A stretch of 64,000 nt of DNA from a virus, in IMG/VR virus record IMGVR_UViG_3300036772_000294, positions 1 to 64,000 of that record; one strand, given 5' to 3'. How positions within the stretch are numbered: the stretch's first letter is position 1; each line of letters starts with the position of its first letter. The notes beneath the pieces were generated by a model. That model worked only from the letters and a program-made list of their open reading frames with translations, did not search any database and was not told the DNA's origin. The position numbers and the translations under genes are program-made. Shown piece by piece: positions 50,134 through 59,662 of the stretch.

Positions 50134-50159
50134 CTTATCCTAAACTCTGATTTTATATT
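50134..50159 (-). promoter_or_regulatory. C1-type operator/promoter motif, copy H
   Basis: Minus strand: AATATAAAATCA then GAGTTTAGGATAAG. TTGATC lies 17 bases before TAGGAT, a fair -35 box. It lies 114 bases upstream of the small membrane protein start. Confidence 0.6.
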
Positions 50160-50206
50160 GATCAAGGAAAATCAGACAAACTGTCTGTATTTGTATAGGC
50201 GGGAGA

Positions 50207-50461
50207 TTATTGAGAAGACGCGTTGAGGTTATGGGCGGCGCTTTTGATCACTTCACGCCACTCATCAAGTGAAATATCGCGGATTCGGGTTATTTGAGTT
50301 CCCCGAGCCGTGGCATCGAGCCAGACCTCTTTGCTCTCATCATCCTTTAGCACCAAAGCAAAAAGATAGTGACCGCCGAACCGCTGCCTTAAAACCACAC
50401 TGCACCCCCACGTCGCCGCGATGAGCTGTAGATCTTTGAATTTTGCTGATCGGATAGCCAT
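50207..50461 (-). CDS. Candidate Lxc/Bof-like corepressor
   Basis: An 84-residue protein. P1 lxc (bof, about 82 residues) encodes a corepressor that strengthens C1 binding to operators and is located near ulx and darB. The order here is darB, 139-residue gene, this gene, as in P1 darB-ulx-lxc. The C-terminal ITRIRDISLDEWREVIKSA resembles the RDR.FEEWEQII-type end I recall from Bof. Other parts (RFGGHYLFALVLKDDESKEV) fit only loosely. GGGGTAAGAA precedes the start. Confidence 0.45.
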   Translation of the reverse strand: MAIRSAKFKDLQLIAATWGCSVVLRQRFGGHYLFALVLKDDESKEVWLDATARGTQITRIRDISLDEWREVIKSAAHNLNASSQ

Positions 50462-50521
50462 TTCTTACCCCAGGTAAAACAGCCTCCAGCGAGGCTGCAT
50501 GTATTCGATTATTTGCCTATT

Positions 50522-50941
50522 TTACATCGCTTTGCATTCCAGGGCTAAGTCTTCGAGATAATATGAATACGTCTCGCCGTCCTCCGTTGGAAGCTCATGG
50601 CCAGCATTGTAAATTAGCCCGTCCTCTACCCGGTTCTGATAGTACAACCAGGCAGCTATGATCGTGTAAGCCTCACGTTCATAGCTATAAATCTGAGCCA
50701 CGGTATGCTCGTACTCCTCACCGGCTAACGCACCGTGCCCGCGCTCCACCAGCATACGTTTAATTTCATGCCACCACGGGCCATATGCCCTGTAGGCTTT
50801 AGGTTTCTTGTTCAGAATGGCAACCAGCCCATTCAGATAGCCCGCGATAAATTCCTCTTCGTTGCGGCCTGCCAGCGCCTCAGTCATAAGGGGTTCTAAA
50901 TGCTCACTGGCTGGGACCAGCGTGTTCATCAATGTATTCAT
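50522..50941 (-). CDS. Protein of unknown function in ulx position
   Basis: A 139-residue acidic helical protein, 31 bases downstream of darB in the same direction. It contains EEEFIAGYLNGLVAILN and PWWHEIKRMLVERG. In P1 the gene ulx lies between lxc and darB; this gene holds that place, but P1 Ulx gives no functional hint. It probably is co-transcribed with darB. Confidence 0.45.
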   Translation of the reverse strand: MNTLMNTLVPASEHLEPLMTEALAGRNEEEFIAGYLNGLVAILNKKPKAYRAYGPWWHEIKRMLVERGHGALAGEEYEHTVAQIYSYEREAYTIIAAWLYYQNRVEDGLIYNAGHELPTEDGETYSYYLEDLALECKAM

Positions 50942-50972
50942 GGTTTAACAGCCCGCGCTTGCGGGCCTCTCC

Positions 50973-53900
50973 TTATGCGTGAGACTTGATAACAGACAAA
51001 ACGTCTTCAATGTTGTTACTGGAGGATACCAGCCACCAGGAGCCTTCAAACTCTTCACCGGCGTTTCTGCCGTTATAGTATTTGGCGTTGAAGCGGTCCT
51101 TAAGTTCGTCCTTGGCTTTAAACAGGCTGCCGGATTTACCGCGAGAATCCTGAATGCCGTAACACCCCCCTTCGGAGAAATTAATACCCCACTTCGCACG
51201 TATTCTGGTTGTGTTCTTTTTGACAGACAGGCCGAGATCGTCAATCGACACGTCGACTTCTTCCGCCGCCGTCTGGGCCGCCTCTACTTTCGCCTTGGCC
51301 GCCTCGAGCTCTTCGGGAGAAATTAACCCAATTTTCAGGCGAATGTCATTCAGGAAGTCTTCCGCACCACCAGCATTGATAGCCTTAAGCTTCTCCACGA
51401 CTTCACGCATAGCGACGTCATAGGCATTTTTTGTGGCGAGCATTTTTGCCGTTACAGCGCTTTTTGCAAACAGGCCGGCAAACACCATATCGGCAAAATA
51501 GCGGCTTCCGTTCAGCATGCTGGCAAGCGGCTCGCCGTACTTAGCGGCGGTCCGTTGATAGCCTGACACTACGGCGTATCCGCTTGATTCAGTCCGTTGC
51601 ATCGCCCGTTGCAGACGCTCGACGATCCCGGGATCAATCACGGTCAGGTTGCTCTCAAACTCTTCCATCCAGCGTAAGCCATACTGGTTAACCGCGTTGC
51701 GGCAATCATCGATAGCCTGCGCTGAAAGTTGGTTGACCATTGATTCTATAGCTGCGTTGAAATCCCCTTTATTTGCGAATCGTCCGGGTATGCGTTTGCG
51801 CGCTTGGTAACCAAAGTCAGCACCTCTTTGCTCCGGCAGCCGGTCATTTGCAATGAGGTAGATAACGTCCCGTTCATTCGCGCCTGAAATGAGCTTTGCA
51901 AGCGAGTCATCTGCGCGCATCATCGCCAGGGTGTCACTGATGAACAGTGCAATCTCTGATTCTGACGCTTGCTCACCGTAACTCTCCATAACGACTTTCC
52001 AGTTTTCTCCCATCACGGCCTGAATAAAGGTTTCACCGGCAAATTTCAGCTTATTGGTTAACGTTGGCTCCGCCTCACGTAGCCAGTTCGCCAGGCGGGT
52101 TTTAAGAACATCATCGGTCGGGTCCGGGTAAATAATCTTCATCGAATTGGATTTGAACCAGCCAGCGTCTATGTTCTGCGTGCGTGAGCTGTAAGAGGAT
52201 GTGGTGCCTGCCCGGACATTGATTTCATCGCCGTCATAAAATGGTATGGCCTTGTCATTGAGGGTAAGGGACCCATCAGCGAGGTATTTCTGAAACTGTG
52301 ATTTTGACAGCCGCTCAGAAATGGCTTTGGCCCAGACGCCGCTCATCATCCACTGGCGTAGCGATACTTCGCTTTCGCTCACGGTGACGCGCTTACGCAG
52401 ATTGTCGACGTGAGTCTTAACTTTCCGGTTTGCTCCAGCGCGATCCGTGCCTGGCGCGTAAATTTGAGAAAGCTCGGCAATACCTGAGTCAAAGTCTATG
52501 CTCTCAATGCGGCATAGCGCGGCATCTGATTGTATACCTCTGGCCACGTCATAAGCGAAGGTTTCACCAGTGCTGAATTGCCCATTTTTTGAAATATAAA
52601 ACTCGCTGGCCCGGTCCAGGATTCGTGCAGGAACTTCTATCAATCCGGCCTCGATTGCTTTGCTAATGGTCGGGCGGAGGCGTTTAATTTCACTCTCTGA
52701 TTTCTTCTGACGCTCGACCTTGCGCTCCATTTTTCTTAGCACTGCCTGTGCTTTATTGATGGACTTACTTGCTTTCTCAAGGCTTTCTTTGGCATTACGC
52801 ATGCGAAATGCTGCATTTTCGGCGTCGACACGGTAACGGTAGCCAACTGGCGATTCTGAACGAACCTCTATCATTGCCGCATCGTAATCAGCCTGGCCCT
52901 GTGCCATTTCGTTCTGCACTTCTTCAATGCGGGCCTGATCGCGCTCAAAAACCTGCTTTTGCTTCTCAATATCTGCCAGCAGCGTATCCATATCGCCTTT
53001 CGCCGCGTGGCTGGCTTTGATGTAATTCTGCAGATCGATACCGGCGCGTTTCTGGGCTGCTGCCATGGCTTTAGTTTTAGCTTCCTCCATCATTTCCGCG
53101 TTTCTGCAGGCGCGCTCTTCGGGATTGGCTGCCAACAGCAAACTCATATCAGCCGCATCACTGGCGTCGGCGTTTGCCATGCGCGCCTCGTCGGACGTAA
53201 ACAGCGTGGTAATCCATTCTTTCTTGCGCTTAAGAGTAGACAGGCGGAACTCATCAAATGAGCCCTTACCAGCATAGTAATGCACCCTGACTTTGGACTG
53301 CTTCGATCCCGTGCGTGCGCCGCGACCATTTCGCTGATCGATACTGGCCGGCGTCCAGGGTAACGTCAGATGGTGGATATCCGTTGTGCCGTGGTGAAGG
53401 TTGATCCCAACTTCCGCCTTCTTGTTGCAGATCAGAATGCGTTTGCGGCCCTCGTTGTAATCAGCTGCTATGGACTCAATACCTGTCAGGCTGAGCTCGC
53501 CACTCTGGGCAATGTAATCCTCATACGCCAGCTTCTGCGTGTAATAGGCTTCCATTTCTGCCTCGGTCGCATCCTCTTTCGGCTCCCTTGGGGGTTTGAC
53601 GGCCTTTAGCTTCTTCTTGCCCTTTCCTGCAGCAGCGACCGAGGCCGCGTTAATAATGCCGATCTCACTGGCATCAATGCCGAGTTCTGCGCACAGGATA
53701 CGTGCCAGCTTTTCATGTTGTGACTTTTCATCGGTGAAGATGATCTGCTTCCCGCCTTCCTCGTATCCTCGCTTCACTTTCTCAATCAGTGCGGAATATT
53801 TCGGCATTATCGGGTGCGATACGGCGGAAGCATCGATTTTAAACGCCGACAGGCGCTTCATCACTTCGCCTTCATAATCCTCCGGGACCACCAGCTCAAT

Positions 53901-56900
53901 AACTTCGCCACGGAGTGCAATACTAACCTGCGCCTCTACGTCGTAGGTTTCGTCGCTATCTTCACTTACCGCTTTGGTTTTGGCCGGTAGGGCTTCAGCA
54001 AGGCCACGAATTGCCGTTTCATACTGCGCTGGCAACCTGAAGGTCATCTGCCGACGGTAGAGGTCCAGATCGGTACACACACGATCCATGTCACGAATGA
54101 TGGCGAAAATACTGTCTTTTTCGATAAGGTGGCCATGCGCATCGCGTGATTCCTCCGCGTCGGCTTTCGGTCCGTTCTGGTTCGACAATGCCTCAGCACG
54201 CTGGCGTAATTCCTCGTAGATCGCTGCCTGCGCACCGGTCATCGGTGCCTCTACGGTGTGTTCTTCTAAATCCGGGATTTTTACTGAATCTGAAACATCC
54301 TTAACGGACTTGAGATCTACCCATCGATGGAAGATCCCGCGCAGGCCAGAAAGGTTCTGGAAGCCTACCAGCCCTTCCTTCTCTTCAACCTCCCCGGACA
54401 GTTTCTGCACCAGCACGGTATCCGTCGCGCCGAAGACTTTTACGAAGTCGTCTGGTGTCTGAATACCCAGCTTGCCCCACTCTTCCATAGTCATGACGTG
54501 GGAAAGCATGTTGAAGGCATCGATCGGGGAGTTTACGGCTGGGGTAGCCGTGCCCAGCAGCACACCACGTCCGTTATTTTTGCTCAACATGTAAGCATTT
54601 TTGACGGCCATATCTCGCGCCGACTGCGCAACAGAAGGCGACGGCAAATAGGCGAGCTGCCCGGCTTCCCGGCCCGCGGCATAGCTGTTTCGGTAGTTAT
54701 GCCCCTCATCGACTATTACGTTGTCAAATGCCATATCCTCAAAGTACGGATAGTCATGTTCTTTCGCCGTGCCGGTGTCTGAGGCTTTCGCCAGAATTCG
54801 GCTTTTTGCATTGGCATCACGGTGTTTGGTGCCGTCCAGATTGACACGCCCCGCCTCCGCTGCGTTGTAGAGCACATCGTAGGCATGATCCCGGATAGTC
54901 TCTTCTTTCATCGGAATCTTCGCGTACTGCTCTTTAGTCATGACCACCATGCGGTAGTTGGACTGCGGGATCAGGTGCATGCGCTGCTTAACGGTGTCTC
55001 CGTCCACAAGCTTCACATTAAGACGATATTCTTCTTCTCCGGTGTGCTGGTTAACTCGCGGCTTTCCTTCATCGTCCAGGACCGGTACGCGTTGAGGCTG
55101 CCCGTTCTCATCGGAGATGACATCCAGGCCAACAAAGAACATCGTTGAGAGCGCTTCGGCACTGTAGAAGTTATGCGCTTCGTGGAACCAGTTCTCATAA
55201 ACAGCTTTGGGCACAACCGTAGCGGTACGCTTGGCACGGCCATTCTCAAAGTTAAAAGCTTCCGTCGCCATCATGGTGACGGTTTTGCCGGTGCCGGTGC
55301 CATGGCCTAAAATCCCGCGTCCGTCTTCTGAGGCGCGCCGAGCGGCAGAGTTCTGGTGCGCAGCCGGTATCACTCGCCCTGAAATGCCTTTTAAGCCCAG
55401 CGGAGCGTCTGAATACTCAAAGGGGATGTGGCCATTGAAGGTGTCGTTATATTCCTGGACCAGGTTATCAATTTCGTCGTGCTGGCGTATCCAGTCGTTA
55501 AATCCGGCTTCCAGGACTTTAATACGCGCCATGTAATCCGCTGCGTATACGCCGCGTGGCTTGTTGCCGTTGAGGTAGTTTTCCAACTGCTCGAGGAAAG
55601 CGTCCTTTTGCTTAACTCGCTTATAACTGGACTTCATGATCCCGTTTGTTTTATCGCGGGAAACCACCGTGCCATAGCGGTAGCCGCTAAATACCCCCTG
55701 CCGTCCGTGATAGTCGCGATCGGCATTCATAATACCGTTGTCATCCACGGTCACATCGCCGGTATAGCTAAGCTTGTCGTACCCCTGCTCGGTCAGGTAT
55801 TCAAGTACAAGGGAACGATCAAACCAGCGCGCGTTTAGGTTGAAATCCAGATCGTCGACTTCGGTCCACTTCCGGCGGCGGCGAACTTCCACCAGCTGGC
55901 GCAGATAGTTTTGTCGAATGGCCTCGTTATCGATAACCGCCAGCGCACCATTAAGCGAGCTGGTAAGGGCGCTAATATCGCCGCTGGTGGCGCGGTCCAT
56001 TGGCATCAGGTCGCCAGAAGCGGTGATGGCAATACCTTCAACATGGGCCAGGGCAGACAGCGCCTCGTTGTCATCCTCCGGCAGCTCGCCGGTGAAGTGC
56101 TGGCGAAAGGCCTCCAGCGTGATCGGGTCCAGGTCAATCTGGCTAAACAGATGGCTCACGACCTGCACATGATCCGCGGTGTTGTGCGTAATGGTGCCGC
56201 CAATGTCCAATTGACCTTTTAGCAGCGCTGAAAGGTTGCCGTCTAAATCAGTTGAGGCGGCAAATTTCAGCCAGTTTTTAGCGTGGTTGCCGCGTATGCC
56301 GCTCACTTTTCCCGTTGCAGCACCGAACCGGCTAACTTCCCGCGCGACCAGGCGGGCCACGTCTGCGCGCAGCGGCTCGATGTAGTCAGGCCTGAGCTTG
56401 TTACTTTGGGCATCCTGCAACGTGGCAATTTGCACGCCGATCAGCGACCCTCTAAAAATACGCTCCCGAAGCTCTACAGGCTGCGATTGTGCCAGTGCCA
56501 TTGCCTGGCTCAAGTTGGCGTCAAACAGCGCAGGGAACGTCTGCCAGGCGGCAAGGATATGATCGAATGGCTTACCCAGCGTTGCACTGCAATCTTTCAG
56601 CTGGCCGGCAAGCTCGTCGTAAGATGCCGCCCCATACTTTGCTTCAGTAATGTCTGATACGCCGCGCGCGTCGTTGATTACCCAGCGTTCATTCTCAAAA
56701 CGATACCAGACGTCATTGATCAAGCGATCGTCGCCTTCGGCGTACCGTTCCACCATCGGCTCCACCAGCTCGAACTCATCCCACAAAATGCGGCTATCAA
56801 AGCGCTGAGCAAGCTTTGCCTTTATCCCTGCAGGTTTAATCTGGTCATTCTGGACACTCATGCGATAGCCCTGGACTACCGTGCCATGCAGGAAGCGCTT

Positions 56901-57860
56901 GCCGTCGAGATCGAACCACTTGCCTTTAATGAAGGTGTCCCACAACACGTTGGTATGCTTCAGGAATGGCGCTTTTTCGGTCAGGATGCGATCGGCCAGT
57001 TCTTCGGGGTGTTTACGCAATACCCAGACGTCTACCGCCGTGGAGGTGCCGTTATTCTCAAATGTCCCGGAGGGTAGCCGGTGCGCCCCCAAAAATTCGG
57101 CCTTACGAGAAACCTGCTCACGTAATTTTTTGTGCGTTGCGCCGGTCGTCATGCCAAAGGGTACGACGATGCAGATCATGCCGCCGGCTTTGACCTTATC
57201 GATAAGGCGCAGGATGAAATAACGGCCAATGTTGCTTTCTTTGGCATACGCGGGATCGAGGTTGGCAAACTCGCCTCGGGAATTACCAAAAGGCACATTG
57301 CCCACACAGCTGTCATAAGTGCCGTCGGGCGTGCTGGCGGCCAGCCTTTCAAATGGAGAGGTGATTACGGTGTCTTCGGGATGGAGCAGCTGGTTGATAC
57401 GGCTGGAGACGTCGCTTATCTCCGTGGCGGTCATAATAACCCCGGTTGGCTTGGTTTCGTGAAATACGCCGGTGCCGGAGGCGGGTTCTAAGGTGTTGCC
57501 GGTATCTGCGCCGTACCCAGCCAGGAGATCCCAAATTCCTTCCGCAACATATTGGGGAGTGTAATATTCATGCTCATTTGCACCGATCCCCCCCTCCCCT
57601 GTATACGCTGCCAGCACCTGCCTTTCTTCGTCGGTCAGGGTATCGCCTGGCGAGAATTTTCTAAGGAGCGCAACGGCTGCGGCGTTAGCTTCCTTTCGTT
57701 CTCTTTCGAGTGATCGTCCTTCAATTTTCTCAACACCGAACTGTGCACTCTTGCGCCGTTGGGTAAACAGGTGCAGCACACTCAGTAGAGCGCCGACACT
57801 CGTAGCACGGTTAATTGCTTCCACCGCGCGCCGCTTGTTGGGCTCAAAATCATCACTCAT
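50973..57860 (-). CDS. darB: DarB-type antirestriction methylase/helicase fusion
   Basis: A 2295-residue protein; P1 DarB is about 2250. The N-terminal domain is an adenine-type methyltransferase: YYTPQYVAEGIWDLL (about 99-113), LEPASGTGVF (124-133) and NVPFGN (189-194), the last a variant of NPPF. A helicase part follows: ILGHGTGTGKTVTMMA (Lys859), NVIVDEGHNYRN (about 1046-1057, DEGH box) and QRNGRGARTGSKQ (near 1510). The C-terminal 700 residues are mostly helical. P1 DarB is packaged and protects incoming DNA from type I restriction. It ends 31 bases before the 139-residue gene. Confidence 0.85.
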   Translation of the reverse strand: MSDDFEPNKRRAVEAINRATSVGALLSVLHLFTQRRKSAQFGVEKIEGRSLERERKEANAAAVALLRKFSPGDTLTDEERQVLAAYTGEGGIGANEHEYYTPQYVAEGIWDLLAGYGADTGNTLEPASGTGVFHETKPTGVIMTATEISDVSSRINQLLHPEDTVITSPFERLAASTPDGTYDSCVGNVPFGNSRGEFANLDPAYAKESNIGRYFILRLIDKVKAGGMICIVVPFGMTTGATHKKLREQVSRKAEFLGAHRLPSGTFENNGTSTAVDVWVLRKHPEELADRILTEKAPFLKHTNVLWDTFIKGKWFDLDGKRFLHGTVVQGYRMSVQNDQIKPAGIKAKLAQRFDSRILWDEFELVEPMVERYAEGDDRLINDVWYRFENERWVINDARGVSDITEAKYGAASYDELAGQLKDCSATLGKPFDHILAAWQTFPALFDANLSQAMALAQSQPVELRERIFRGSLIGVQIATLQDAQSNKLRPDYIEPLRADVARLVAREVSRFGAATGKVSGIRGNHAKNWLKFAASTDLDGNLSALLKGQLDIGGTITHNTADHVQVVSHLFSQIDLDPITLEAFRQHFTGELPEDDNEALSALAHVEGIAITASGDLMPMDRATSGDISALTSSLNGALAVIDNEAIRQNYLRQLVEVRRRRKWTEVDDLDFNLNARWFDRSLVLEYLTEQGYDKLSYTGDVTVDDNGIMNADRDYHGRQGVFSGYRYGTVVSRDKTNGIMKSSYKRVKQKDAFLEQLENYLNGNKPRGVYAADYMARIKVLEAGFNDWIRQHDEIDNLVQEYNDTFNGHIPFEYSDAPLGLKGISGRVIPAAHQNSAARRASEDGRGILGHGTGTGKTVTMMATEAFNFENGRAKRTATVVPKAVYENWFHEAHNFYSAEALSTMFFVGLDVISDENGQPQRVPVLDDEGKPRVNQHTGEEEYRLNVKLVDGDTVKQRMHLIPQSNYRMVVMTKEQYAKIPMKEETIRDHAYDVLYNAAEAGRVNLDGTKHRDANAKSRILAKASDTGTAKEHDYPYFEDMAFDNVIVDEGHNYRNSYAAGREAGQLAYLPSPSVAQSARDMAVKNAYMLSKNNGRGVLLGTATPAVNSPIDAFNMLSHVMTMEEWGKLGIQTPDDFVKVFGATDTVLVQKLSGEVEEKEGLVGFQNLSGLRGIFHRWVDLKSVKDVSDSVKIPDLEEHTVEAPMTGAQAAIYEELRQRAEALSNQNGPKADAEESRDAHGHLIEKDSIFAIIRDMDRVCTDLDLYRRQMTFRLPAQYETAIRGLAEALPAKTKAVSEDSDETYDVEAQVSIALRGEVIELVVPEDYEGEVMKRLSAFKIDASAVSHPIMPKYSALIEKVKRGYEEGGKQIIFTDEKSQHEKLARILCAELGIDASEIGIINAASVAAAGKGKKKLKAVKPPREPKEDATEAEMEAYYTQKLAYEDYIAQSGELSLTGIESIAADYNEGRKRILICNKKAEVGINLHHGTTDIHHLTLPWTPASIDQRNGRGARTGSKQSKVRVHYYAGKGSFDEFRLSTLKRKKEWITTLFTSDEARMANADASDAADMSLLLAANPEERACRNAEMMEEAKTKAMAAAQKRAGIDLQNYIKASHAAKGDMDTLLADIEKQKQVFERDQARIEEVQNEMAQGQADYDAAMIEVRSESPVGYRYRVDAENAAFRMRNAKESLEKASKSINKAQAVLRKMERKVERQKKSESEIKRLRPTISKAIEAGLIEVPARILDRASEFYISKNGQFSTGETFAYDVARGIQSDAALCRIESIDFDSGIAELSQIYAPGTDRAGANRKVKTHVDNLRKRVTVSESEVSLRQWMMSGVWAKAISERLSKSQFQKYLADGSLTLNDKAIPFYDGDEINVRAGTTSSYSSRTQNIDAGWFKSNSMKIIYPDPTDDVLKTRLANWLREAEPTLTNKLKFAGETFIQAVMGENWKVVMESYGEQASESEIALFISDTLAMMRADDSLAKLISGANERDVIYLIANDRLPEQRGADFGYQARKRIPGRFANKGDFNAAIESMVNQLSAQAIDDCRNAVNQYGLRWMEEFESNLTVIDPGIVERLQRAMQRTESSGYAVVSGYQRTAAKYGEPLASMLNGSRYFADMVFAGLFAKSAVTAKMLATKNAYDVAMREVVEKLKAINAGGAEDFLNDIRLKIGLISPEELEAAKAKVEAAQTAAEEVDVSIDDLGLSVKKNTTRIRAKWGINFSEGGCYGIQDSRGKSGSLFKAKDELKDRFNAKYYNGRNAGEEFEGSWWLVSSSNNIEDVLSVIKSHA

Positions 57861-57898
57861 TTACTACTCTCCTGTCTCTCTATTGTACACTTCGCGCA

Positions 57899-57922
57899 GT
57901 TATCCTAAAAAGTGGGTTTATT
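57899..57922 (-). promoter_or_regulatory. C1-type operator/promoter motif, copy I
   Basis: Minus strand: AATAAACCCA then CTTTTTAGGATAAC, in the divergent darB/portal region, 38 bases upstream of the darB start and 18 bases before the portal start on the other side. One protein bound here could control both genes. Confidence 0.6.
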
Positions 57923-57939
57923 CTAGAGGATTGTTAAGG

Positions 57940-59610
57940 ATGAGTAAGACCAAAAGGCGCACAGGCTCGTTGATGGGGGCGTTACAGCAGCTCTTTACGG
58001 GTTCTCATGCCGTCGACGCGCACGACTATGGTGCAGGTTATGAACAAGGCGGCGGCGGTGCATCCTTTCAGACTCAGGCACCTTCACAATTAACCGATGA
58101 CGGCATGGCAATGTTGTCGGCGGCCAGCACCGTTCAGGGAGAAGCAAAATTGCCGACGGCGCGCCGGCAAAAGCTCGCCGTCCTGGAAGAAATGGGAGAA
58201 TACGGCACGCTTGCCTCTGCTATTGATATTCACCTGGCGCATGCCCTGTCCGTAGACAAACAAACCGGTACGATTTTCCAGATCAAACCTCGCGCCCAGG
58301 GTGACGGGCAGATTTCCGCGGCTGACCGCGAGCTTGCCAGCATGCTGATGGGGGAACTCGGCGAGCCTATCAATGAATATCTGCCCAGCTGGATGCGGCC
58401 AACCGCAGTATTCGGCGTGAGCTATGTACGACCTTACGCAGAACATGGCCTGGGCATTAAGAGCTATGAGAGCTCTTATTACACCCTCCCCCACCATGTT
58501 CGCGAGTACGTGCGCGGCGGCGACCTGGCGGGCTTCACGAATGAATATTTCTATAAGCCAGACCATAACGGGATTCTATTAGCGGCCCCCTGGGAGCTCA
58601 TCCCTATCAAAATCCCTTACTGGTCGCCTTCGGCAAGTCAGGTCCCAATTGGGCGCGGTACACAGCGCTATTCTCTCCTTCAGGAACCGGCAGAACGCAC
58701 GCCAATCGAAACACAGAACTATGGCACCAGCCTTATAGAAAACTGTTACGAGCCCTGGTCCAATCTGAGACAGTCGATTAACGCACTGAAGGCCAGCCGC
58801 GCAAACGCCAGCCGTATCGACCGCATACTTGGCGTCCAGACCTCCCAACTCGACCCGGACCGCGCCGCGTCCTACACGCGCAACATCAACAACATTCTGA
58901 AAGATGATGCGGAGTACATGAGCCGACGCGCGCGGCAACAAGGCGTGACTCCCACGGTTGTGAACAGCGTGATCCCGATTATGGGTGACGGCAAAGGCGC
59001 GATGACAATCGATACCCAGATGATCGGGGCTGATATCGCGCACATTGAAGATATTATGTTCCACATGAAGCAGCTGTGTAGCTCCGCGGGTATTGATGCC
59101 TCCATGCTCGGGTTTTCTGACATGCTGGCCGGGGGCCTCGGCGAAGGTGGATTTTTCAGAACCGCGATTCAGGCCGCAATGCGTGCGCAGTGGTTGCGCT
59201 TTGCCGCTCAGACAGCAATTTATCGCAGTATTGATCTGCACCTGGCTTATAAAACAGGCAAGGTGTATCCCGCGCAATCACGTCCCTATTACCTGGAATT
59301 CAACTCCCTTAATACCGCGATTCAGGAAGAAGAAAACTCCGCCCGTGAAAGCCAGGCTAACTTTGCATCAATGGTCGTCACCGTCCTGGATCAGATGCAG
59401 AACGGGCAGCTGGCCCATTCGAAAACGCTAAAAGAAATCGTGCTGGGTAAGCAATTCAAATTCTCTGACAGTGAGGTACAAAACGTCATTAAAGAGCTCG
59501 CTGAAGCTCTACAGAAATCCGATACCGAAAACGATATGTACGAGTCGTTACGCAGGCTACCAGCCTCTGATGTGGAAGAAATGCTGCTCGAAGCATTCCG
59601 ACAAAAATAA
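57940..59610 (+). CDS. Portal protein
   Basis: ATG 57940 follows AAGGA closely; a longer frame upstream would overlap the darB start. The 556-residue product has a portal layout: IDIHLAHALSVDKQTGTIF in the N-terminal part, ENCYEPWSNLRQSINALKAS, a long helix with SRRARQQGVTPTVVNSV, then QMIGADIAHIEDIMFHMKQL and a QEEENSARESQANFA helix near the end. In P1, prt (portal) is next to darB and followed by pro, the same order as here. It is the dodecameric DNA channel at the head vertex. Confidence 0.75.
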   Translation: MSKTKRRTGSLMGALQQLFTGSHAVDAHDYGAGYEQGGGGASFQTQAPSQLTDDGMAMLSAASTVQGEAKLPTARRQKLAVLEEMGEYGTLASAIDIHLAHALSVDKQTGTIFQIKPRAQGDGQISAADRELASMLMGELGEPINEYLPSWMRPTAVFGVSYVRPYAEHGLGIKSYESSYYTLPHHVREYVRGGDLAGFTNEYFYKPDHNGILLAAPWELIPIKIPYWSPSASQVPIGRGTQRYSLLQEPAERTPIETQNYGTSLIENCYEPWSNLRQSINALKASRANASRIDRILGVQTSQLDPDRAASYTRNINNILKDDAEYMSRRARQQGVTPTVVNSVIPIMGDGKGAMTIDTQMIGADIAHIEDIMFHMKQLCSSAGIDASMLGFSDMLAGGLGEGGFFRTAIQAAMRAQWLRFAAQTAIYRSIDLHLAYKTGKVYPAQSRPYYLEFNSLNTAIQEEENSARESQANFASMVVTVLDQMQNGQLAHSKTLKEIVLGKQFKFSDSEVQNVIKELAEALQKSDTENDMYESLRRLPASDVEEMLLEAFRQK

Positions 59611-59662
59611 CCCGCCCTCCCCTGTTTCGATCAGCTGCGCGAGCCGATGGAGATAACAGAGC

